Part shown: positions 1-5,480 of the stretch, piece by piece
How the letters are laid out: the number at the start of each line of letters is the position of its first letter
Position numbering within the stretch: position 1 is the stretch's first letter
Assembly (NCBI GenBank): GCA_050945795.1
Contig: JBMNTP010000030.1
Coordinates: 1 to 23,829 of the forward strand
Reading direction: 5' to 3'
Source of the DNA: JBMNTP01 sp050945795
Lineage (GTDB): Bacteria; Bacillota; Clostridia; Christensenellales; MGBC116941
Length of the DNA: 23,829 nucleotides
The notes under the pieces: model-generated
Told to the model about the DNA's origin: nothing
Database searches by the model: none
What the model saw: only the letters and a program-made list of their open reading frames with translations
Translations under genes and position numbers: made by a program

Positions 1-1623
1 ATAGAGCGCGATACTCAAAAGCGCTCATTAGAGCCGGTGTACCGCGCGTCGGGTAGTTTGTCGCAAAGCATTATAAAAGCGGCGATGGCGCAGGCACTAA
101 AATACAAACGGCTCGACAAGGACAATTTGCCCGCCGACTTTATAGAGAAGCACAAGCTTTGCGACGCCTCCTTCGCTTACAACAACATACATTTTCCAAC
201 GGACAGCGAGGCGCTGGAGCTGGCGCGGCGTAGAATAGTTTTTGAGGAATTTCTTATGTTTCAGATTGCCGCTATGTACGCTGGCGGCAGAAGGAGGCGG
301 TTTGAGGGCAGTATAAGTGCGCACGAAGCCGAGCTTTCGGAGTTTGAGGGGCTGCTGCCTTTTAAGCTGACTACGGCGCAAAAAACGGTTATAGAAGAGA
401 TATATGGTGATTTGTCCGGCGGCATGGCTATGAACCGGCTGGTGCAGGGAGATGTGGGCTGCGGCAAAACAGCGGTGGCGATGGCGGCAATGTATGCCTG
501 CGCTAAAAGCGGGTATCAGTGCGCGTTTATGGCGCCTACAGAAATACTCGCGCGGCAGCATTTTGATACCGTATGCCGTACTTTCCCGCAGTTTAAGGCG
601 GTGCTGCTGGTGTCGGGCATGACGCAGCCGCAGCGTGCTCAGGCGCTTAACGACATAGCCGGGGACGCCGATATAGTTATAGGCACTCATGCGCTTATAC
701 AGCAGGGCATTGAGTTTAGGCGGCTGGGACTTGCCATAGCAGACGAGCAGCATCGTTTTGGCGTGCGGCAAAGAGCGGAGCTGGGCGCGAAAGGCCAAAG
801 CCCGCATCTACTTGTAATGTCAGCGACGCCAATTCCGCGCACTTTGGCACTCATGCTTTACGGCGATTTGGATATAAGCGTTATAGAAGGTATGCCGCCG
901 GGCAGAAAACGGGTTAAAACGCATATAGTGCCGGAGCATAAGCGGCAGGATATGTATTGCTTTATAATGGATAGGATAAGGGAAGGGTTGCAGGCGTATA
1001 TAGTTTGCCCTATGATAGAAAAAAATGACGACTTTGACATGCGTTCGGCGGAGGAAGTATACGATGAGGTTTCAGGCGGCGCTTTAAAAGAGGCGCGTGT
1101 CGAGCTTTTGCACGGCAGGCTCGGCGTCAAGCAGCGTCAGGCGGCGATAGACGCATTTTCGCGCGGAGAGATTGACGCGCTGGTATCAACGACAGTTATA
1201 GAGGTGGGTGTTGATGTGCCTAACGCCTGCGTTATGGCGGTAGAGAACGCCGACAGGTTCGGACTCGCCCAACTGCATCAACTGCGCGGCAGAGTGGGGA
1301 GGGGTAAGGAGCAGGCTTACTTTTTTATGGCGCCGCAGTCGGATGGCGAAAAGACAAGGGAGCGACTGAATACGCTGTGTGCCACCTCAGACGGCTTTGA
1401 GATAGCCAGAAAAGACCTTGAGATGCGTGGTCCGGGCGAGTTTTTAGGCAGCAGGCAGCATGGCGACGCCGGTTTTAAAACGGGCAGCCTGGCAAGAGAT
1501 ATGGAAGTGCTAAACGAGGCGCGGGAGGCGGCAAAAGAGGTTTTAAGCCAAAATCGGAGAGGACTGATTGAAGCGGCGCTGGAAAAATACAAAAATGTGT
1601 TTTCTGCTGTAAGCATGAATTGA
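1..1623 (+). CDS. recG: ATP-dependent DNA helicase RecG, 5'-truncated by the window edge
   Basis: RecG remodels stalled replication forks and Holliday junctions as a monomeric superfamily 2 DNA translocase. The reading frame is open from base 1, so the true start lies upstream and the GTG at 37 is internal. About 540 residues are present, against roughly 680-700 in the family; the missing part is most of the N-terminal wedge (OB-fold) domain. The conserved helicase core is complete. Walker A GDVGCGKT is at 448-471, the DEQH box at 742-753, then motif III (MSATPIPRT). The second RecA-like domain has TTVIEVGVDVPNA and motif VI (QLHQLRGRVGRG), followed by the C-terminal RecG region (EMRGPGEFLGSRQHG). 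The upstream context is unknown. The stop is TGA at 1621. Identification is very secure. Confidence 0.97.
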   Translation: MERDTQKRSLEPVYRASGSLSQSIIKAAMAQALKYKRLDKDNLPADFIEKHKLCDASFAYNNIHFPTDSEALELARRRIVFEEFLMFQIAAMYAGGRRRRFEGSISAHEAELSEFEGLLPFKLTTAQKTVIEEIYGDLSGGMAMNRLVQGDVGCGKTAVAMAAMYACAKSGYQCAFMAPTEILARQHFDTVCRTFPQFKAVLLVSGMTQPQRAQALNDIAGDADIVIGTHALIQQGIEFRRLGLAIADEQHRFGVRQRAELGAKGQSPHLLVMSATPIPRTLALMLYGDLDISVIEGMPPGRKRVKTHIVPEHKRQDMYCFIMDRIREGLQAYIVCPMIEKNDDFDMRSAEEVYDEVSGGALKEARVELLHGRLGVKQRQAAIDAFSRGEIDALVSTTVIEVGVDVPNACVMAVENADRFGLAQLHQLRGRVGRGKEQAYFFMAPQSDGEKTRERLNTLCATSDGFEIARKDLEMRGPGEFLGSRQHGDAGFKTGSLARDMEVLNEAREAAKEVLSQNRRGLIEAALEKYKNVFSAVSMN

Positions 1624-1639
1624 AAAAGACTATGTAATT

Positions 1640-1714
1640 ATGAAAAGAATGTTTAGCGCGCTAGAAATGGCAATAGAAGAACGTTGTATAAAACGCCGTG
1701 GAGTCTTTGCTTAA
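1640..1714 (+). CDS. Possible 24-residue leader-type small ORF (doubtful)
   Basis: An ATG at 1640 opens 24 codons ending at TAA 1712-1714. The predicted peptide begins MKRMFSALEMA and is rich in Arg/Lys and Glu. There is no clear Shine-Dalgarno sequence in front of it, which argues against translation. The reason to record it is position: its stop codon lies inside the 5' arm of the first of two competing RNA hairpins, as in leader-peptide attenuators. It has no run of a single regulatory amino acid. It may be chance. Confidence 0.15.
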   Translation: MKRMFSALEMAIEERCIKRRGVFA

Positions 1715-1766
1715 AAGGCGAGGATTTTAAGCATTTAATAGGGAAACAGCCTTTTAAGCTGTTTTT
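1708..1766 (+). promoter_or_regulatory. Attenuator-like competing hairpins ending in a terminator
   Basis: Arm TGCTTAAAA (1708-1716) pairs perfectly with TTTTAAGCA (1725-1733). AAACAGC (1744-1750) pairs with GCTGTTT (1758-1764), followed by more T, giving a terminator-like hairpin. A third pairing excludes both: GCTTAAAAGGC (1709-1719) is fully complementary over 11 bases to GCCTTTTAAGC (1749-1759). This is the geometry of a transcription attenuator. The pairings are read directly; regulation is inferred. The next gene, the first SASP, lies beyond a second terminator, so the target of any control is unclear. The simpler reading is just the recG terminator. Confidence 0.4.
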
Positions 1767-1801
1767 AGAATGATTGAATTTTTGTAATTAGATTTTAATA
1801 A

Positions 1802-1840
1802 GATTAAATAATTCAGCGATTATTTAATCGTAGTGTCGCT
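1802..1840 (+). other. Perfect 11-bp hairpin with possible loop pseudoknot
   Basis: GATTAAATAAT (1802-1812) and ATTATTTAATC (1819-1829) form a perfect 11-bp stem with a 6-base loop, TCAGCG. Four loop bases, AGCG (1815-1818), are complementary to CGCT (1837-1840) just 3' of the stem, so an H-type pseudoknot is possible. The stem is nearly all A-T. There is no T-run after it, so it is not a typical terminator. Function unknown. Confidence 0.35.
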
Positions 1841-1866
1841 AGAGTATTTATATTTTTGAACAATTT

Positions 1867-1895
1867 AAAGCCGTTTAAAGCGGCTTTTTTGTTTT
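1867..1895 (+). terminator. Intrinsic terminator upstream of the SASP genes
   Basis: AAAGCCG (1867-1873) pairs with CGGCTTT (1881-1887) around a 7-base loop and is followed by a T-rich run (TTTGTTTT). It isolates the SASP genes from transcription coming from recG. Confidence 0.7.
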
Positions 1896-1988
1896 GCTTA
1901 TATATGCCTGCGTCACAAATCATTACCAGTGTATATAAAATTTTTTTGGAGAAATTAATAGCACACACGAAAAAGGAGGTGAATTCAA

Positions 1989-2189
1989 ATGGCAAGAAAC
2001 AGAAACAATAGAGTAGTTGTTCCCGAAGCGAAACAGGCGCTTAACACAATGAAATATGAAATTGCCAGGGAGCTGGGCGTAAATCTTAAGCAGGGCTACA
2101 ACGGCGACCTCACTGCCCGTCAGAATGGTTCTGTAGGCGGGGAAATGGTAAAAAGGATGATACAGCAAGCGCAGCAGGGCATGAAGTAA
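1989..2189 (+). CDS. Small acid-soluble spore protein, alpha/beta type (copy 1)
   Basis: This 66-residue protein belongs to the alpha/beta SASP family. These proteins coat and protect DNA in the dormant spore and are degraded at germination by the GPR protease. The family signature is clear: KYEIARELGVNLKQGYNGDL at about residues 22-41, with the expected GPR cut after Glu24 in the YEIA motif, and VGGEMVKRMI near the C terminus. Start ATG 1989 is set by a near-perfect ribosome binding site, AAAGGAGGTGA (1972-1982). Expression in the forespore under sigma-G is expected from the family, but no clear promoter was identified by eye. The next gene is a paralogue 46 bases downstream. Confidence 0.95.
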   Translation: MARNRNNRVVVPEAKQALNTMKYEIARELGVNLKQGYNGDLTARQNGSVGGEMVKRMIQQAQQGMK

Positions 2190-2235
2190 ACAGACAGCAA
2201 GCATATAAGAAAATATATATAAGGAGGTGCAATCA

Positions 2236-2478
2236 GTGGCGAGCAATTTTTCAGGTCAGAATTCAGGAAGCGGATCCCAGTCCGGCTCCAATTCCCCGAT
2301 GGATCCTAATGCCCAGCCGGGCCTTGACAGGATGAAATATGAAATAGCGAACGAACTCGGCGTAAATCTCAAGCAGGGCTATAATGGCGACCTAACATCC
2401 CGCGAAGCAGGATATGTAGGCGGCTATATGGTAAAACGCATGATAGAGCAACAGGAACGCAACATGGCGGGGAAGTAA
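2236..2478 (+). CDS. Small acid-soluble spore protein, alpha/beta type (copy 2)
   Basis: This 80-residue paralogue of the preceding gene shares the KYEIA.ELGVNLKQGYNGDLT.R core and VGG.MVKRMI ending. It carries a longer N-terminal extension rich in Ser, Gly, Asn and Gln (residues 1-30), likely disordered. The chosen start is GTG 2236, which sits 7 bases after AAGGAGGT (2221-2228). An in-frame GTG at 2227 lies inside that ribosome binding site and so is not the start. It is probably expressed with copy 1 in the forespore, or from a promoter in the 46-base gap. A strong terminator follows. Confidence 0.93.
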   Translation: MASNFSGQNSGSGSQSGSNSPMDPNAQPGLDRMKYEIANELGVNLKQGYNGDLTSREAGYVGGYMVKRMIEQQERNMAGK

Positions 2479-2502
2479 CTGCCGGGTAATATGTATGTGT
2501 GG

Positions 2503-2529
2503 AAAAAGGCGCGGAATACGCGCCTTTTT
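2503..2529 (+). terminator. Strong intrinsic terminator after the SASP pair
   Basis: AAAAAGGCGCG (2503-2513) and CGCGCCTTTTT (2519-2529) form a perfect 11-bp stem with a 5-base loop, ending in a T-run. The matching A-run means it could also work on the other strand. Confidence 0.9.
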
Positions 2530-2591
2530 AAATACAAATAAGCGTATTAGCGGATTTTGAGCGTTTTGCTTGAATTTATGTCGCTATGCCC

Positions 2592-2620
2592 TTGCTTTAA
2601 CCGGCAAATTCTGGTTTAAT
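2592..2620 (+). promoter_or_regulatory. Probable vegetative (sigma-A-like) promoter of the lipoprotein gene
   Basis: TTGCTT (2592-2597) and TTTAAT (2615-2620) are separated by exactly 17 bases. It lies 31 bases upstream of the GTG start and downstream of the SASP terminator, where a new promoter is needed. Confidence 0.45.
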
Positions 2621-2651
2621 TTTATATGGACAAAAAACCGGAGGTCGCATA

Positions 2652-3401
2652 GTGAAAAAACTCATAGTTGTTGCCATAGCAATGCTTATATCAGCATCCA
2701 GCATTTTAGCGGGATGCGAATACTCACCGGCATCTGTATCCGGTCAGCCGACTGAAGCTATCGTCACGCCGACGCCGACCCCGACGCCGGAGCCGACGCC
2801 GGAGCCGATAGTATACGATACCGACGCTTTACTTAAAACCGCCGAGGCGGGAGTAATAGGCGCGGCGGATACGCGCATATTCGCGGCGGGAGCCGGTTGG
2901 GTGGTAGATATTGCGCTGCTAAGGCCGCAATGGGACACCAGTGAATCTTACGCAATGGTTATAGGCGAAGTTGAAAGTCCTGAAGGAATGATAGGCCATG
3001 TAACTGTTGAGGTGCGTTTTGGCGGCAAATTGCGGCTTAAGGCTAAAGCGAATATGAAAGGCGGAATAGGCGAAATATTCGAGCTTAAGCCGTCGAGCAT
3101 GAGAAGGCCGGAGCAGGATGAGGAAATAAAAGTTAACGTTTTTTATGAGGATGGTGAGCAAGCACTTACGTCAGTTGAGTCGCCACCTAAAATTACCGCG
3201 CAAGAAGCGCTGAAGGCGGCGGTTTTGGCGCATCCTGCTGAGTTTGATGAAGCGCTGTCAGACGCTATGAAGCCTGTTATAGTTTATCCTGTCGGTGAGG
3301 CCGGAGAATGGCGGGTCAGGATATGGAAGGATATGGCTAAGTATGAGCATACGACAGTTCGTATTGACTCAAACGGCGAGCCGATTATAGACGAGATATA
3401 A
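2652..3401 (+). CDS. Putative membrane-anchored lipoprotein of unknown function
   Basis: This 249-residue exported protein begins with a lipoprotein signal peptide: MKK, a hydrophobic stretch (residues 4-19) and lipobox LAGC with Cys22 as the lipidation site. A Thr-Pro/Glu-Pro linker (about 39-52) follows, typical of a spacer crossing the cell wall. Two globular parts remain, about 57-175 and 180-249. The C-terminal part (ITAQEALKAAV, then EWRVRIWKD, then TTVRIDSNGEP) loosely resembles a PepSY-type fold, but this is a weak guess. The start is GTG 2652, 7 bases after GGAGG (2640-2644). The gene stands alone between its own promoter and the topoisomerase promoter. I do not recognise a specific family. 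Confidence 0.8.
   Translation: MKKLIVVAIAMLISASSILAGCEYSPASVSGQPTEAIVTPTPTPTPEPTPEPIVYDTDALLKTAEAGVIGAADTRIFAAGAGWVVDIALLRPQWDTSESYAMVIGEVESPEGMIGHVTVEVRFGGKLRLKAKANMKGGIGEIFELKPSSMRRPEQDEEIKVNVFYEDGEQALTSVESPPKITAQEALKAAVLAHPAEFDEALSDAMKPVIVYPVGEAGEWRVRIWKDMAKYEHTTVRIDSNGEPIIDEI
2767..2808 (+). repeat. Short GC-rich tandem repeat coding a Thr-Pro/Glu-Pro linker
   Basis: Imperfect copies of a 6-base unit (ACGCCG, CCGACG, GAGCCG) run in frame inside the lipoprotein gene and encode TPTPTPTPEPTPEP. Such repeats can change copy number by slippage, which would alter linker length without breaking the frame. Confidence 0.7.
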
Positions 3402-3424
3402 CTGCGGCTTTTAAAAAGGCATAA

Positions 3425-3483
3425 TTGATAACGGAAACCATATGTGGTAGATTAGTAAAGGAAGAAATGCCATATATGGTTTC
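3425..3483 (+). promoter_or_regulatory. Probable parE promoter with two operator-like palindromes
   Basis: TTGATA (3425-3430) and TAGATT (3448-3453) lie 17 bases apart, a reasonable sigma-A-like promoter. The palindrome CCATATGTGG (3438-3447) sits inside the spacer and a second copy, CCATATATGG (3470-3479), lies just past the expected transcription start. The copies are 32 bp apart, about three helical turns. The whole region is also an inverted repeat: 3434-3447 pairs with 3470-3483 over 14 bp with one G-U, leaving a 22-base loop. It could therefore be a repressor site pair, an RNA hairpin in the parE leader, or a terminator of the lipoprotein gene. Confidence 0.45.
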
Positions 3484-3515
3484 ATTTGTATTTTAGAATT
3501 GTATTGGAGGTAAGC

Positions 3516-5480
3516 ATGGCAAAAAACTACGGCGCTTCTGATATACAGGTGCTCGAAGGATTAGATGCCGTTCGTTTAAGGCCGGGCATGTATATTGGCT
3601 CTACCGGGCAGCGCGGCCTTCATCATATGCTTTGGGAGATAGTTGACAATGCTGTCGACGAGGCGGCGAACGGATTTGCCGATAAAATAAGCGTTACACT
3701 GCATAAAGACGGCTCCGTTACCGTTGAGGATAACGGCCGCGGCATACCCGCCGACAATCATCCGGTGCTCGGCATATCGGCTATTGAGGTGGTTTTCACG
3801 CAGCTGCACGCCGGCGGCAAATTCAGCGACAAAAGCTATTCATATTCAGGCGGGCTGCATGGCGTTGGCGCGTCTGTTGTAAACGCGCTGTCCGAGTGGC
3901 TAAAGGCGGAGGTTTGCTGGGAAGGCGTGCTGTATGAGATGAATTTCGCTTCTGTTAAAGGCGATAACGGCAAAATAGTGCCGGGCAAGGCGCAGGGCGG
4001 TCTTGAAAAGCTGGGCAGAACACGCCGGCGAGGCACGACAATATCGTATCTTGCCGACAGCCGGATTTTTGAATCGACAGACTATAATCTTGATTTGATA
4101 GCTAGGCGTCTTAAAGAACTGGCTTTTCTCAACAAAGGCATACATTTCGCTTTAAAAGACGAGAGAAAGCGAGACGCTGAAGGATATTTTAAAGCCGAAT
4201 ATAAATACGACGGCGGTATAATCGATTTTGCCAGATATCTTAATGAAGGCAAGGACGCGGTATTCCAAACGCCTATATATTTTGAGGGCGAAAAGGACGG
4301 CATAAGCGTGGCGGTGGCGATGCAGTATAATTCCGGTTATACCGAAAACGTGCTGTCGTATGTAAATAACATACCTACAACCGAGGGCGGCACGCATGAA
4401 ACGGGATTTCGCGCCGCTCTTACAAAGGCTTTAAACGACTATGCGAGAAAAACTGGAACGCTTAAAGACAAAGACAACAACCTTGCCGGAGAGGATTACA
4501 GAGAAGGTCTTGCCGCCGTTTTATCGATTAAGATGAAGGGCATTCAGTTTGAGGGGCAGACCAAAACAAAGCTGGGAAATACAGAGGCGCGTTTTGCCGT
4601 TGAGTCGGTTGTATCGGAGCGGCTGCCGCTCTTCCTTGAAGACCTTAGAAACGCCGATATCGCCGGCAAACTAATGGACAAGGCTGTTAAGGCGGCTAAA
4701 GTGAGGGAGGCGGCGAGAAAGGCGAGAAGCATGGCACGCGAGCGCAATAAGCTTGACAGTGCGCCGCTTGTAGGCAAGCTTTCGAGCTGCTCTGGAAGAA
4801 AGGCTCAGGAAAATGAGCTTTTCATAGTCGAGGGAGACAGCGCCGGCGGCAGCGCCAAGCAGGGGCGGGACAGGAAGTTTCAAGCTATACTGCCGCTTAG
4901 GGGCAAACCTCTTAACGCTGAAAAGAAGCGGCTTGATCAGGTGCTTGGAAACGATGAGTTCCGCACCATAATAACGGCGCTCGGCACCGGCATAGACGAG
5001 GATTTTTCCATTAAAGGGCTTAAATACCATAAGGTTATAATACTCGCCGATGCCGACCAGGACGGAGCGCATATAAGAGCCATTCTCCTTACTTTCTTTT
5101 TCAGGTATATGAAAGAGCTTATAACCGAGGGGCATATATATATAGGCATGCCGCCGCTGTATCGCGTTACGCGGGGCAGGAAAAGCAAATACGCTTACAA
5201 CGAGGCCGAGCTTAAGGAGCTTACAAAAACGCAGGGCTATACCGTACAGAGATATAAGGGGCTCGGGGAGATGAATCCCGAACAGCTTTGGGATACCACT
5301 ATGAACCCGGCGAACCGCTCTCTTATGCGTGTAACTATTGAGGATGCGGCGCAGGCCGACAGGATAGTTACTGTGCTTATGGGCGACAAGGTAGAGTATC
5401 GGAAGGAATATATAAGCAGGCATGCTGATTTTAACAGGGTGGACAGCTTTAAAAAGGGGAGTGAAGCGCTAAATGGCTAA
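3516..5480 (+). CDS. parE: DNA topoisomerase IV subunit B (ParE-type ATPase subunit)
   Basis: ParE is the ATPase half of the type IIA topoisomerase that decatenates daughter chromosomes. This 654-residue protein has the GHKL ATPase motifs EIVDNAVDEA, DNGRGIP and SGGLHGVGASVVNALS, then the transducer. The TOPRIM domain shows EGDSAGGSAKQGRDRKFQAI and DADQDGAHI, and the C terminus has YKGLGEMNPEQLWDTTMNP. ParE was chosen over GyrB because of GASVVNALS, the TYNLDLIARRLKELAFLNKG segment and the RVTIEDAAQADRIVTVLMGDKVE ending; a second gyrase-like pair cannot be fully excluded. The start is ATG 3516, 5 bases after GGAGG (3506-3510). An in-frame ATG at 3486 has no such site. It overlaps parC by 8 bases. 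Confidence 0.9.
   Translation: MAKNYGASDIQVLEGLDAVRLRPGMYIGSTGQRGLHHMLWEIVDNAVDEAANGFADKISVTLHKDGSVTVEDNGRGIPADNHPVLGISAIEVVFTQLHAGGKFSDKSYSYSGGLHGVGASVVNALSEWLKAEVCWEGVLYEMNFASVKGDNGKIVPGKAQGGLEKLGRTRRRGTTISYLADSRIFESTDYNLDLIARRLKELAFLNKGIHFALKDERKRDAEGYFKAEYKYDGGIIDFARYLNEGKDAVFQTPIYFEGEKDGISVAVAMQYNSGYTENVLSYVNNIPTTEGGTHETGFRAALTKALNDYARKTGTLKDKDNNLAGEDYREGLAAVLSIKMKGIQFEGQTKTKLGNTEARFAVESVVSERLPLFLEDLRNADIAGKLMDKAVKAAKVREAARKARSMARERNKLDSAPLVGKLSSCSGRKAQENELFIVEGDSAGGSAKQGRDRKFQAILPLRGKPLNAEKKRLDQVLGNDEFRTIITALGTGIDEDFSIKGLKYHKVIILADADQDGAHIRAILLTFFFRYMKELITEGHIYIGMPPLYRVTRGRKSKYAYNEAELKELTKTQGYTVQRYKGLGEMNPEQLWDTTMNPANRSLMRVTIEDAAQADRIVTVLMGDKVEYRKEYISRHADFNRVDSFKKGSEALNG

Larger units (their letters stand above)
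1624..1988. other. Gene-poor, hairpin-rich spacer between recG and the SASP genes
   Basis: This 365-base stretch holds no recognisable protein gene apart from a doubtful 24-codon frame at 1640. It contains four perfect inverted repeats: 1708-1716/1725-1733, 1744-1750/1758-1764, 1802-1812/1819-1829 and 1867-1873/1881-1887. The second and fourth are followed by T-runs and look like intrinsic terminators. The rest is AT-rich. The SASP ribosome binding site closes the region at 1972-1982. No convincing sigma-G promoter could be picked by eye, although one is expected for the SASP genes. Confidence 0.6.

Noticed and set aside
2227..2235. Upstream GTG as start of the second SASP
   Set aside because: It is part of the AAGGAGGTG ribosome binding site itself; GTG 2236 is correctly spaced.
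3470..3479. CCATATATGG as a CArG-box
   Set aside because: It fits the eukaryotic SRF consensus, but in a bacterial genome this is coincidence; only the palindromic, repeated nature is worth keeping.
4671..5423. 250-codon open frame on the minus strand
   Set aside because: It lies wholly inside parE, opposite strand, with no recognisable domain and no ribosome binding site; it is a by-product of the codon pattern of the real gene.
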